A stretch of 36,764 bases of DNA from Candidatus Dormiibacterota bacterium (GCA_027306595.1 DAHUZI010000042.1:1-36764); one strand, 5' to 3'. Counted from the stretch's first letter, positions 8,117 through 16,354 are shown. Program-made: numbers and translations. The notes: generated from the sequence alone by a model not told the origin.

Positions 8117-9511
8117 TCAGCTCCCGTAGACGGTGTTGCCGTCGACCTCGGTCTTGTTCAGCCGCTTACCCACGTGCAGGCCCTCGAGGATGAATTCGAG
8201 GGCGGCGGCGCTGGACCCCGGCGTCACCGGCTCCTCCAGCTTCGCCAGCTGGCGGTCGAGCCCGCCGGCCTCGGCGGCGGCGGCTCGGTAGCGATCCAGG
8301 GTCAGCGCCTCCCCCACCTCCACGTGGAGCCCCTGCTGGAAGCGCTGGACCAGCTCGGAGAACTCCTGCATCGAGAAGTGGCGGCGGAACACGTTGCCGC
8401 AGGCGGTCCGGAGCAGCTTGGCGAGCAGGCCCTGGTCGTCCCCCTCCTCGAAGGCCTCCAGTTCGAGCTTCCCCCAGGTGGAGGCGGCCAGCGCCCCGAG
8501 GTCCGAGATCCGGGGCACCGCCTGCGGCTCCTGGAGCCGGATCGCGCGCCGGGCGGCGGCCGCGCAGAGGCTCTCGTAGTTGGCGATCGACAGGCGCACC
8601 GACACCCCCGAGCGCTGGTTCACCTGGGGGCTGCGGCGGGCGAGCTGCGTCACCTCGGCGACGATCTCGCGCATATACGCCGGCACGTGCAGCGACACCG
8701 GCAGGTCGTCGAACGGGGCCCGCTCCGCCTCCATGATCGCGACCTCCTCCTCCACCTCGCGCGGGTAGTGGGTCCGCACCTGGGCGCCGAAGCGGTCCTT
8801 GAGGGGGGTGATGATGCGCCCGCGATTGGTGTAGTCCTCGGGGTTCGCGGTCGCGATCACGACCACGTCGAGCGGAAGCCGCACCCGAAAGCCCCGGATC
8901 TGAACGTCGCGCTCCTCCATGCAGGTGAGCAGCCCAACCTGGATGCGCTCGGCGAGGTCGGGGAGCTCGTTGATGGCGAAGAGCCCGCGGTTCACCCGGG
9001 GCAGCAGGCCGTAGTGGATCGTGAGCTCGTCGGCCAGGTACCGGCCCTCGGCGACCCGGATCGGGTCGACTTCGCCGATGAGGTCCGCGATGGAGGTGTC
9101 GGGGGTCGCGAGCTTCTCCCCGAACCGCGCATCGCGACCGATCCAGCTGATCGGCGTCCGGTCCCCCAGCTCCGCAAGGCGGTCGCGCCCGAAACGGCTG
9201 ATCGGGGCGTACGGGTGGTCGTTGACCTCACTGCCGGCGATGATCGGGATCTGCTCGTCGAGGAGGCCGACCAGGAGCCGGATGAGCCTCGACTTCGCCT
9301 GGCCCCGCTCGCCGAGGAGGATGAGGTCCTGCCCGGCCAGGATCGCGTTCTCGATCTGGGGGACGACGGTGTCGTCGTAGCCGACGATGCCCCGGAAGAC
9401 GCTCTCCCCCTGCCGGAGCATGCGGACGAGGTTGTCCCGCAGCTCGGCCCGGACGGAGCGGTGCCGGTACTCGCTGCCGCGAAGCTCGCCGACGGTGGTG
9501 GGGAGGGTCAT
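8117..9511 (-). CDS. AAA+ ATPase of the magnesium-chelatase/MoxR-like group
   Basis: A 464-residue AAA+ protein. Walker A is GERGQAKS (67-74). The Walker B region reads LFAINELPDL, with Asn-Glu in place of Asp-Glu. Sensor 1 is VIATANPEDYTNRGR, and TPLKDRFGAQVRTHYP follows. The same NELPDL and ANPEDYTNRGR strings occur, from memory, in mycobacterial Rv0958, annotated as a possible magnesium chelatase, so the Asn is a family trait and not decay. No bch or chl genes are nearby, so a role in pigment synthesis is unlikely. It probably works with the VWA protein that follows. The ATG at 9511 has no clear ribosome binding site. A TATAGT -10-like box lies about 37 nt upstream. Confidence 0.88.
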   Translation of the reverse strand: MTLPTTVGELRGSEYRHRSVRAELRDNLVRMLRQGESVFRGIVGYDDTVVPQIENAILAGQDLILLGERGQAKSRLIRLLVGLLDEQIPIIAGSEVNDHPYAPISRFGRDRLAELGDRTPISWIGRDARFGEKLATPDTSIADLIGEVDPIRVAEGRYLADELTIHYGLLPRVNRGLFAINELPDLAERIQVGLLTCMEERDVQIRGFRVRLPLDVVVIATANPEDYTNRGRIITPLKDRFGAQVRTHYPREVEEEVAIMEAERAPFDDLPVSLHVPAYMREIVAEVTQLARRSPQVNQRSGVSVRLSIANYESLCAAAARRAIRLQEPQAVPRISDLGALAASTWGKLELEAFEEGDDQGLLAKLLRTACGNVFRRHFSMQEFSELVQRFQQGLHVEVGEALTLDRYRAAAAEAGGLDRQLAKLEEPVTPGSSAAALEFILEGLHVGKRLNKTEVDGNTVYGS

Positions 9512-9547
9512 GGGCAGGAAGGGCGGCCCGTGGGGGCCCTGGGGCCA

Positions 9548-9553
9548 CTATAG
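9548..9553 (-). promoter_or_regulatory. Putative -10 box for the AAA/VWA transcription unit
   Basis: TATAGT on the minus strand stands out in very GC-rich surroundings. It would place transcription start near 9541, about 30 nt before the AAA start codon. No good -35 hexamer is visible at the expected distance. The 120-nt gap 9512-9631 also has a small CCCCG/CGGGG hairpin just upstream of the box and nothing else recognisable. Confidence 0.45.
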
Positions 9554-9631
9554 CCCGGCCCCGCACCGGGGTCCCGGGCGGGGTCGGGCGCGAGGCGGAC
9601 CGAGGCCGAAAGCGACGCGCCCGCCGGCCGC

Positions 9632-10318
9632 CTACCGCCCCAGCACCTCGCGCAGGAAGGCCAGGGTCCGCTCCCAGCTGAGCTGGGCCGCGGCCGCGCT
9701 GTACACGCTGGGGCGGTCGTCGTTGAAGAACGCGTGCTGGGTTTGGGGGTAGGTGTGGAACTCGTGGGCGACGCCCGCGGCCTGGAGCCGTTGGCCGAAC
9801 AGCTGCGCGGCGGCGGGGCTCGCGTAGTCATCGTGGTCGGCGAAGTGCCCGAGGACGCGGGCCCGGATCCTCGAGAGCTCGGCGGCCGCATCGGGGATGC
9901 CGTAGAAGTCGACGCAGGCCGCAACCGACTCCCGAAGGGTCGCGAGCCGGACCGCCAGACCGCCCCCCATGCAGAAGCCGATCGCCCCGACGGCGGCGCC
10001 TCGGGCCTCGGCGGAGGCGACCAGGTGATCGACGGCCCCCGTCATGTCCCGTCCCGCCCGCGCCACGTCCAGCGCCATCGCCGCCTTGCCGGCCTCGTCA
10101 GGCTCGTCGAGGCCAACCGCCCGTCCGTGGTAGAGGTCGGGGGCGAGCGCGGTGAATCCCTCGGCGGCGAGCCGGTCGGCGACGGACTTGATGTGGTCGA
10201 CGAGCCCCCACCACTCCTGGATCACGACCACCCCGGGGCCGGGGCCGGCGGCGGGGATGCTGAGGTATCCGGGGGTGGTGGTGCCGTTGCTGGCGAATTC
10301 GATCATCCGTGCGGGCAT
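9632..10318 (-). CDS. Dienelactone hydrolase family protein
   Basis: A 228-residue alpha/beta hydrolase of the dienelactone hydrolase family, which hydrolyses lactone or ester bonds and is often used in aromatic-compound breakdown. The nucleophile is Cys116 in GFCMGGG. An Asp in HFADHDDYASP (about 163) and His195 in TQHAFF complete the triad. VVVIQEWWGL near residue 31-40 is the typical first-strand motif with the oxyanion-side Glu. ATG 10318 is preferred because AAGGAG lies 6 nt upstream. A longer frame to 10369 lacks such a site. A promoter (10384-10413) lies upstream. No aromatic catabolic genes are adjacent, so the substrate is unknown. The AAA ATPase gene follows 120 nt downstream. Confidence 0.92.
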   Translation of the reverse strand: MPARMIEFASNGTTTPGYLSIPAAGPGPGVVVIQEWWGLVDHIKSVADRLAAEGFTALAPDLYHGRAVGLDEPDEAGKAAMALDVARAGRDMTGAVDHLVASAEARGAAVGAIGFCMGGGLAVRLATLRESVAACVDFYGIPDAAAELSRIRARVLGHFADHDDYASPAAAQLFGQRLQAAGVAHEFHTYPQTQHAFFNDDRPSVYSAAAAQLSWERTLAFLREVLGR

Positions 10319-10383
10319 GGCCACTCCTTGGATGCGGCGGACCGCGGACACAGCGCCGCCGGGGCGCACGCCCGCCGGGGCCG

Positions 10384-10413
10384 AGGATAGGCGCCGCAGC
10401 CCGTGAGCGGCAA
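10384..10413 (-). promoter_or_regulatory. Sigma70-type promoter of the dienelactone hydrolase gene
   Basis: On the minus strand TTGCCG (10413-10408) is separated by 18 nt from TATCCT (10389-10384). The predicted start of transcription near 10377 gives a leader of about 59 nt carrying the AAGGAG ribosome binding site. This is one of the two best promoter matches in the window. Confidence 0.6.
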
Positions 10414-10478
10414 CCTATCGGCCCGGTTGAGTTCGGCGACACCTCGCGGCCAGGTGGGCGCGACAGCCGTGCACGACC

Positions 10479-10506
10479 TGTCACCGTCCTCTCAGTGCCA
10501 TCTCAG
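10479..10506 (+). promoter_or_regulatory. Direct repeats with 11-bp spacing, likely response-regulator site
   Basis: TCTCAG occurs at 10490-10495 and 10501-10506, and a weaker copy (TGTCAC) at 10479-10484, each 11 bp apart, one helical turn. This layout is typical of OmpR/PhoB-family regulators that bind as head-to-tail dimers. A possible -10 (TACCGT, 10528-10533) lies at the right distance for the repeats to overlap or replace a -35 element. The site precedes the secreted-protein gene at 10615. Which regulator binds is not known. Confidence 0.45.
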
Positions 10507-10614
10507 GATTCCGCGGTGGGCCCGGGATACCGTGGGCCACGACGCACGACCGAGACCTGACAGCGAGGCAGGCGCGATCAGCTCGGACTCCACCTTCGAC
10601 ACGGGAGACCAGTG

Positions 10615-11130
10615 ATGATCCGGCTCAGAACCCTCTCGATGGCGGGCCTCGGAACCGCCGCCCTCCTCCTGGCGGCCGCGCCCGCCTCGGCCCACGGCAA
10701 GGCCCCGAGCGGCCCTGCCACCCTGGCGACCGGTCACGGCCTGCTGACCGCGCCGGTGCCGGGCACCACAACCGGCGCCACCGCGCGGGCACGCTTCGAG
10801 TTCATCGTCCGCCAGGTGGGCACCGGCCCGGTGCGCGGCCACACCGAGTTCCAGGTCTTCACGGGCAGGAAGCACCTCACGTTCTCGTCCCGCACCGAGT
10901 CGACCCTGGTGGCGACGCCGGCCACCTGCACGCTCAGCTACGCCGGGACCGGACGCGAGGGTCGAACCGCCGGCTACACCTACGCCGTCACCGCGACCTA
11001 CAAGAGCGCCAGCTGCACCGGCAGCGCCAACACGTTCGCGATCACGATCACGCCGCCGGCCGGCAGCACCCAGCCGGTGTACACGCTCGCGGCCGCCCCG
11101 CTCCTGCGCGGCGCGATCCGCCTCCACTGA
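10615..11130 (+). CDS. Secreted protein of unknown function
   Basis: A 171-residue protein with a clear Sec signal peptide: basic MIRLR, a hydrophobic core, and an AxA cleavage site (PASA, about residue 26). The mature part is rich in Thr, Ala, Gly and beta-type sequence. It has two Cys (TCTLSY and SASCTGS) that could form a disulfide, and no catalytic motif I recognise. ATG 10615 is chosen because GGGAG is 7 nt upstream; a GTG lies one codon earlier. The leader of roughly 80 nt follows a possible promoter with 11-bp direct repeats, which suggests control by a two-component regulator. The gene is alone, convergent with recJ, and ends at a strong hairpin. Confidence 0.75.
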   Translation: MIRLRTLSMAGLGTAALLLAAAPASAHGKAPSGPATLATGHGLLTAPVPGTTTGATARARFEFIVRQVGTGPVRGHTEFQVFTGRKHLTFSSRTESTLVATPATCTLSYAGTGREGRTAGYTYAVTATYKSASCTGSANTFAITITPPAGSTQPVYTLAAAPLLRGAIRLH

Positions 11131-11143
11131 CCGAACGTCCCCT

Positions 11144-11173
11144 GGGGGCGGGCGGCCCGGGCCGCCCACCCCC
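11144..11173. terminator. Near-perfect hairpin between convergent genes
   Basis: A 15-nt arm GGGGGCGGGCGGCCC is followed directly by its reverse complement with one mismatch. It lies between the stop of the secreted-protein gene (11130) and the stop of recJ (11212), so it could end transcription from both sides. It lacks a U-tract, which is common in very GC-rich genomes. Confidence 0.6.
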
Positions 11174-11211
11174 AATCGCGACCCCCCGGCGGGCCCGACC
11201 CGGCCCCGGGG

Positions 11212-12918
11212 TCAGCCCGTCCGGCTGAGGCCGGACGGACGCAGGTCGCGCAGCAGCAGCCGCGCCCGCCGCCGCCCCTGCCACTCGTCGGCCTCGAGTA
11301 CGAACAGCCCGTCGACCCGCCGCCCGGTGGGCAGGTGGGCGCGCAACTGGGGCCGGTTGAACGCCAGCGCCTCGGCGACCCCGGTCCCGTCGTCGACGTG
11401 GACCCGCAGGTGCTGCGCGGAGGCGCCGAACGGGCTCGTCGCCACCACCCGAAGGTCCCGGCCGCACAGGAGGACCGGCGGGTTGCCCTGGCCGACCGGC
11501 TCGAACGCGCTGAGCTCGTCAGCGAGCTGGGTCGTGCACCACTCCAGCGTGCACACCGCATCGACGGTGAACGTCCGTGTCGGTTGGCCCGCGTCCGTGG
11601 ACGCCTGCACGACGGTGGCGAGACGCTCGTGGAAGGCGGCGACGACCGCCGGGTCGGGGGCGAGGCTGAAGCCGCCCGCCGCGGCATGGCCGCCGAAGCG
11701 TCGCAGCAGGGCGCTGCAGGCCTGGAGCACCGCGACGACGTTGACCCCGCCGGCACCGCGGGCCGAGCCCCGCCACTCGTCGCCCGCCTGGCTGTGGACG
11801 AAGGCGGGCCGTGCGAACTCCTCGGCCAGGCGGCCAGCCACCAGGCCGACGATGCCGGGCGCAAAGGCGGGATCGCCGAGGGCGATGACGGGGCCGTCGG
11901 CGGCGGCGGTGACGTCGCGGCGGGCGACCTGGAGCGCCTCGGCGAGCGCCGACCGCCGCCGCTGGTTGAGCGCCTCCAGCTCGGCGGCCGCCGACCGCGC
12001 CTCCCGATCGTCCTCGGCCAGGCAGCAGCTGAGCGCCACCAGCGCGTCCTCCATGCGGCCGGCGGCGTTGATCCTCGGGGCGACGCTGAAGGCGAGGTCG
12101 GAGCTCGACGGCCCCTGGCGGCAGCCGGCGAGCTCCGCCAGCGCCCGCAGCCCGCGTGGCGCCTCGGCCCAGCTGCCCAGCCCCAAGCGGACCAGCAGCC
12201 GGTTCTCGCCGGTGAGCGGCATGCAGTCGGCGACCGTGCCCAGGGCCACCAGCGGCAGCTGGGCCGCCGCCGTCCCGGGGGGGATGAGGCCGCCGGTCTC
12301 CAGGGCCTGGACCAGCTTGTAGGCGACCCCGACGCCGGCCAGCCCCTTGAAGGGGTAGCCGTCGTCCTGGCGCCGGGGGTTGACCACGGCGTCGGCCGGG
12401 GCCAGCCGCTGCGCGCCGTCGGCGTCGGTCACCGGCAGGTGGTGATCGGTCACGACCAGCCGCTGCCCCCGGGGCCGTTCGCGGGCGACCTCGAGGGCGG
12501 TCGTGCCGCAGTCGACGGTGACGACCGTCGAGAAGCCGGCGCGATCGAGCTCGCGTAGCGCGTCGAGATTGAGTCCGTAGCCCTCCGCCTCCCGATGGGG
12601 GATGTACGGCCGGACGGTGGCGCCGGCTGCGGTCAGCGCCCGGACCAGGACCGCCGCGCCGGTCACGCCGTCGGCGTCGTAGTCGCCGTAGACGGCGATC
12701 GGCCGCTGCGCCCGCAGGGCCTCGGCGACGACGGCGATCGCCTGTTCCATGTCGGCGAGACCCAGGGGATCGTGCTCGGGGCCGCCGAGCAGGGCCGCCT
12801 CCCCCTGGTCGGGGGCGAAGCCGCGCCGGGCGGCCACCTGGGCGAAGACCGCGGAGCGTCCAGGCCAGGCGGGCGCGAGCCCCGCCGGGACGACCCAGGT
12901 GCGGGGGGCGGGCTTCAC
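11212..12918 (-). CDS. recJ: Single-stranded-DNA-specific exonuclease RecJ
   Basis: A 568-residue DHH-family 5'-3' single-strand DNA exonuclease used in recombination and mismatch or base-excision repair. Motif I is AVYGDYDADGVTG (Asp79, 81, 83), then TVDCGTT, then the DHH motif VVTDHHLP (158-160). VNPRRQDDGYPFKGLAGVGVAYKL is interrupted by no indels. The DHHA1 domain contains FGGHAAAGGFSL, and the OB-fold region closes the protein. GTG 12918 is chosen as the start shortly before the conserved N-terminus; the frame remains open much further upstream but without family sequence. Its length is normal for RecJ. It is a single gene, divergent from a small membrane-protein gene. Confidence 0.95.
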   Translation of the reverse strand: MKPAPRTWVVPAGLAPAWPGRSAVFAQVAARRGFAPDQGEAALLGGPEHDPLGLADMEQAIAVVAEALRAQRPIAVYGDYDADGVTGAAVLVRALTAAGATVRPYIPHREAEGYGLNLDALRELDRAGFSTVVTVDCGTTALEVARERPRGQRLVVTDHHLPVTDADGAQRLAPADAVVNPRRQDDGYPFKGLAGVGVAYKLVQALETGGLIPPGTAAAQLPLVALGTVADCMPLTGENRLLVRLGLGSWAEAPRGLRALAELAGCRQGPSSSDLAFSVAPRINAAGRMEDALVALSCCLAEDDREARSAAAELEALNQRRRSALAEALQVARRDVTAAADGPVIALGDPAFAPGIVGLVAGRLAEEFARPAFVHSQAGDEWRGSARGAGGVNVVAVLQACSALLRRFGGHAAAGGFSLAPDPAVVAAFHERLATVVQASTDAGQPTRTFTVDAVCTLEWCTTQLADELSAFEPVGQGNPPVLLCGRDLRVVATSPFGASAQHLRVHVDDGTGVAEALAFNRPQLRAHLPTGRRVDGLFVLEADEWQGRRRARLLLRDLRPSGLSRTG

Positions 12919-13023
12919 CGGCCCGCCTCGGGCCGGGCCGGGCGACCGGGACGTGAAAGGGGCAGCACCGCCCGCGGATTCTACGGCCGCCGGGCCCCGC
13001 GTCGAGCCGTCAGACTGGCCGCC

Positions 13024-13533
13024 ATGCGCGGTACGAGCCGCCCGGGCCCGCCTCCAGACGGCGACCTCGCCCTCGCGGGCCGGGAGGGCGGGGAGCACTC
13101 GTCGCCCGACCCGGAGCGGGCCGAGCTGCGCGCCCGCTCGGCCCAGGCCTCCAGGGCCGTGCTCCACACGCTGGCCTGGGTGCTGGGGATCTACTTCGCC
13201 AGCGACTACCTCCCCCCGCTGGCGGTCCGCCAGCTGGCGCCGCCCGGCTCGGGGGGGCTTCGCATCTACCTCACGGGGTACCTGGTGCTCGCCGCAATCT
13301 GCGTGGTCCTCGGCACGGCCTTCGCCCGCGTGTACCGCCCGGCGATCGCTCGCAGCCGGTACCCCCAGCGCTGGCTGGTGTTCCCCGTCCTGCTGGCGGT
13401 CCTCCTCATCCCCTCCCAGGGCTGGAACGAGTGGCTGACCCGCGGGGTGGAGGCCGGCGCGCTGGTCCTCGGCCTCGGGGCGGGGCTCAGGTCACGTAGT
13501 CGGTGGCGGTCGCGGTCACGTTCCCAAGGCTGA
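13024..13533 (+). CDS. Small multi-pass membrane protein of unknown function
   Basis: A 169-residue protein with a charged N-terminus of about 45 residues. Hydrophobic segments lie near 46-66 (VLHTLAWVLGIYF), 81-103 (IYLTGYLVLAAICVVLG), 117-131 (LVFPVLLAVLLIP) and 142-155. The C-terminal tail is an Arg/Ser repeat (RSRSRWRSRSRSQG). Third-position GC and the clean hydrophobic pattern support coding. The ATG at 13024 has no strong ribosome binding site, and the start could lie a few codons away. The last 47 nt overlap the 3' end of the tadE-like gene on the other strand, which may explain the odd Arg/Ser tail. I do not recognise the family. Confidence 0.6.
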   Translation: MRGTSRPGPPPDGDLALAGREGGEHSSPDPERAELRARSAQASRAVLHTLAWVLGIYFASDYLPPLAVRQLAPPGSGGLRIYLTGYLVLAAICVVLGTAFARVYRPAIARSRYPQRWLVFPVLLAVLLIPSQGWNEWLTRGVEAGALVLGLGAGLRSRSRWRSRSRSQG

Positions 13534-13963
13534 GCCCGAAGGGGAGCCCGAAGGCCCGGTAGGGCAGGGTCACGGTGACGACGCAGCCGGGTCCCTCATT
13601 CGTGTAGGCGGTGTTGGGGACGGCCGTCTCCAGCGTGGTGCTGGTGATGCTGGGCGCGAAGGGACCGGCCGCTGCCTGAGCCGAGTTCAGCATCCCGCTC
13701 GGGGCCACGCCCGGCAACGGGCCGTTCGGTCCGCACTCGGGCACGAGCGTGTTGCCCTGTGCGCCGGTGAGCTGCTTCATGTTGACGCCGGCCACCGCCC
13801 AGCGGGCCGCCGCCTGCACCGCTCGGTTGGCCGCCTGGACCTCGAAGACGTACAGGGCGAGCGTCATCATCCCCATGATCGTGAACAGGAAGAGCGCACC
13901 GACCATCGCGAACTCGACCAGGGTGGCGCCCTGCTCTCCGGACCGCCAGCGGCCGTCGATCAC
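13487..13963 (-). CDS. TadE-like pilus assembly protein
   Basis: A 158-residue protein with the TadE hallmark: a short basic N-terminus, GEQGATLVEFAMVGALFLFTIMG, then a single transmembrane helix (about 15-38) with the conserved Glu of the pseudopilin-type motif. AxxAAxxAARWA follows. The C-terminal half is secreted and has two Cys (ECGPN, GPGCVV). TadE and TadF are minor pseudopilins of Flp/Tad pili. No tadA, tadB or tadC lies in this window. The GTG start at 13963 overlaps the stop of the upstream Ig-domain TadE gene (GTGA), so they are co-translated. The 3' end overlaps a convergent membrane-protein gene. Confidence 0.82.
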   Translation of the reverse strand: MIDGRWRSGEQGATLVEFAMVGALFLFTIMGMMTLALYVFEVQAANRAVQAAARWAVAGVNMKQLTGAQGNTLVPECGPNGPLPGVAPSGMLNSAQAAAGPFAPSITSTTLETAVPNTAYTNEGPGCVVTVTLPYRAFGLPFGLSLGNVTATATDYVT

Positions 13964-15231
13964 GGCGACACCGTGATCGTCAGGCTACCGGAGGTGGCGA
14001 TCTCGGGCGTGCCCGGGGTGCTGTCCAGGGCCTGCACCGTGACGGTGTAGGTCCCGGTGGTGCTGGTCAGCGTGCCGCCGATGACGCCCGACGACGAGAG
14101 GGTGAGGCCGGGCGGCAGGCTGCCGGACGCAAGGCTCCAGCTGTAGGGGGTCGTGCCGCCGGTCGCCTGGAGGGTGTCCGTGTAGGCCTTCGACTTCTTC
14201 CCGCTCGGGAGCGAGGTGGTGGTGATCGTCAGGGGATTGGGGCTGACGGTGATCGTGAACGTCTGGGTCGCCGACTCCGCGGTGGGCGTCGTGCTGTCCG
14301 TCACCTGCGCCGTGAACGTGTAGTTGGCGTTCGAGGACGTGCCCGACTCGGTGCCGGAGATCACCCCCCCGCTGCTCAGCGTGAGGCCTGGCGGCAGCGA
14401 CCCGCCGGCGAGCGACCACGTGTAGGGCGTCGTGCCGCCGGTGGCGGCCAGGGTCGTCGAGTAGGCTTGCCCCTGGCTCGCCCCCGGCAGGGCGCTGGTC
14501 GTGATGTCGAGCGTCCCGATCGTGAGCGTGAAGGTGGCGCTGTCCGTCTGGGGGGACGGCGTGGCGCTGTCGGTCACCGTCACCGTGAACGTGGACGATC
14601 CGTCGGTGGTCGGGGTCCCGGTGATGGTGCCGCTGGTCGGGTTGAGGGTGAGGCCCGTCGGCAGGGCCCCCGCCGAGACGCCCCACGTGTAGGGGGGGAC
14701 CCCGCCGCTGGCGGAGAGCGTCGTCGAGTAGCTCTGCCCGGCGATGCCGGTGGGCAGCGGGGACGGGGTGAGGATCGTGAGCACCCCGATCTGCACCAGC
14801 CCGGTGGCGCTGGCGCCGATCGTCACCGGAGACGGCAGGAGGGGGGTGAGGAGCGGGAGGCTGCAGGTCACGGTGATCGGCTGGTAGAGAAACCCCGAAG
14901 CGTTCGGAGCCTGGGTCGGGGCCGGCGCGTCGACCGAGAGACGGCCGGACGGGCAGTCGAGCACGGTGGCGGCCAGGCTGGAGCCGCTCGACCCGGTGTT
15001 GCCCTCGGCGATCGACATCAGGTCGCTTGCGGGGGTGCCGGGGTTGTCGGCGGCGTAGAGGGCGGCCTGGCGGGCGCCGTCGGCGACCTGGATCCCGACG
15101 AAGTAGGCGCGCGCCAAGTCGCTCGCGCCGGCGAGCAGGAGGAGCATGAACGGAACGATCAGCGCGAACTCGACCAGGCTCTGGCCACGACGACGGTCGC
15201 GCCCGGGGCCGCGCCTACTGGACGAGCTCAA
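13960..15231 (-). CDS. TadE-like protein with three tandem Ig-like domains
   Basis: A 423-residue envelope protein. The N-terminus RRGQSLVEFALIVPFMLLLLAGASDLARAYF is a TadE-type segment with one transmembrane helix (about 18-40). Residues 41-150 are the usual TadE exterior. Three repeats of about 90 residues follow (about 151-240, 241-331, 332-423), each with the pattern GxxYSTTLxAxGGxxPYTW, LPxGLTL, GxIxGT and FTVTVTDS. These match putative Ig (He_PIG-type) folds used in bacterial adhesins. Such domains on a pseudopilin would extend outward and could mediate adhesion (inference). The start is TTG at 15231, inside the end of the TadG-like gene (17-nt overlap), and the stop overlaps the next tadE. 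Confidence 0.82.
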   Translation of the reverse strand: MSSSSRRGPGRDRRRGQSLVEFALIVPFMLLLLAGASDLARAYFVGIQVADGARQAALYAADNPGTPASDLMSIAEGNTGSSGSSLAATVLDCPSGRLSVDAPAPTQAPNASGFLYQPITVTCSLPLLTPLLPSPVTIGASATGLVQIGVLTILTPSPLPTGIAGQSYSTTLSASGGVPPYTWGVSAGALPTGLTLNPTSGTITGTPTTDGSSTFTVTVTDSATPSPQTDSATFTLTIGTLDITTSALPGASQGQAYSTTLAATGGTTPYTWSLAGGSLPPGLTLSSGGVISGTESGTSSNANYTFTAQVTDSTTPTAESATQTFTITVSPNPLTITTTSLPSGKKSKAYTDTLQATGGTTPYSWSLASGSLPPGLTLSSSGVIGGTLTSTTGTYTVTVQALDSTPGTPEIATSGSLTITVSP

Positions 15232-16354
15232 CGAGCGAGACCCCCGACAGGAAGAGGGCCGGCGTCCCGGAGGGAACCGGGAAGATGACCTTGTCGACCA
15301 CCCCCTCGCACTCGAGGCTCTTGGTGCATCCGTTGACGGGGTAGACGAGCACCTCGCCGATGACGCACATGTACAGCTGATTCGAGGTCGCCAGGCCGTA
15401 GGCGCCGCAGAAGGGGGCGCCCGGGAGCACCGAGGACGAGGGCTCCGTGCAGGGCGCGCCGTCCGCGATGCAATCGATCATCGGCAGCACGATCGGGACC
15501 GTGCTGCTCGGTTGGATGTTCGGGCCCCACGACCCCTGGCCGGGCTGGGCGTTGACCCAGGTGGGGATGGTGGTGATGGGGTTCGGGTTCAGGCCCTCGG
15601 GCTTGAGATCCCCCTTGAACCGGCTGTTCACGGGCTGCTGGGCGCAGTTGACGTCCGACGACCAGTGGTTCGACGCGTGATAGATGATGGTGTCACCCGG
15701 CACCAGAAACGGGGTACCCGTCAGCGCGCAGTCCTGGTACCAGGCGACGAAGGGCGCCCCCGGACCCGGCGTCGCCGTGAACGCCGAGATCGACGTCGCC
15801 CGCTCCTGCGCCGAGCGGATCCCGATCACCCCGAGGATCGCGGTCGAGTGCAGGTCGACGGCGGTCACCTTGACCCCGTTCGGAACCGTGGTCGAGACCG
15901 GCGACGCCGTCCACCCGGCGCACCAGCCGGCGCTGGACGCGCCCGCGATGGTTCCCAAGTCGGTGGTGGTCCGGGTCGCCGGGTCGTAGTACACGAAGTC
16001 CGCCGTCGGCGGGCTGGTGGCCTGCCCCTGTCCCGCAACCCCAGATGCCACCAGGGCATCGACGGTGTCGAGGATGTCGGTCGGGGCCTGGCTGGAGACG
16101 GGCGACCCGCTCTGGCAGCCGTCGTAGGCCTGCGCCAGCATCCGCGCACCACCGTCGCCGGCGGTGTCCACCGCCGCCTGGAGGGCCCGCTGGTCGACGT
16201 ACGCGCGACCGGCGTCGAAGGCCAACCCGACGACCGCCACGATCGCCACCGCCGCGATCGCGAAGAGAACGGCGACCTGCCCGCCGGCGCGGCGGAGCTG
16301 GCGGTTGGACCGTCGCGAGCCGTTTCGAACCGGGGACGCGGCGCCTGCCCGCAT
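15215..16354 (-). CDS. TadG-like pilus assembly protein
   Basis: A 379-residue protein starting with a basic tail, then GGQVAVLFAIAAVAIVAVVGLAFDAGRAYVDQRALQAAVDTAG. This is the typical TadG/TadE-family membrane anchor (putative Flp pilus-assembly TadE/G-like domain, about 24-70) with the DxGRxY...LQxAxDxA motif. The exterior part (about 75-379) has nine or so Cys and no VWA MIDAS motif, so it is the short TadG type. ATG 16354 has GAGGGCG about 8 nt upstream. It is the first gene of the three-gene pilus-protein set. The Pro-rich protein gene ends 64 nt upstream on the same strand. Confidence 0.8.
   Translation of the reverse strand: MRAGAASPVRNGSRRSNRQLRRAGGQVAVLFAIAAVAIVAVVGLAFDAGRAYVDQRALQAAVDTAGDGGARMLAQAYDGCQSGSPVSSQAPTDILDTVDALVASGVAGQGQATSPPTADFVYYDPATRTTTDLGTIAGASSAGWCAGWTASPVSTTVPNGVKVTAVDLHSTAILGVIGIRSAQERATSISAFTATPGPGAPFVAWYQDCALTGTPFLVPGDTIIYHASNHWSSDVNCAQQPVNSRFKGDLKPEGLNPNPITTIPTWVNAQPGQGSWGPNIQPSSTVPIVLPMIDCIADGAPCTEPSSSVLPGAPFCGAYGLATSNQLYMCVIGEVLVYPVNGCTKSLECEGVVDKVIFPVPSGTPALFLSGVSLVELVQ

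Noticed and set aside
6120-9511. AAA/VWA pair as chlorophyll magnesium chelatase subunits
   Set aside because: No bchH-like subunit or other pigment genes are nearby, and the sequence motifs fit the non-photosynthetic Rv0958-like group.
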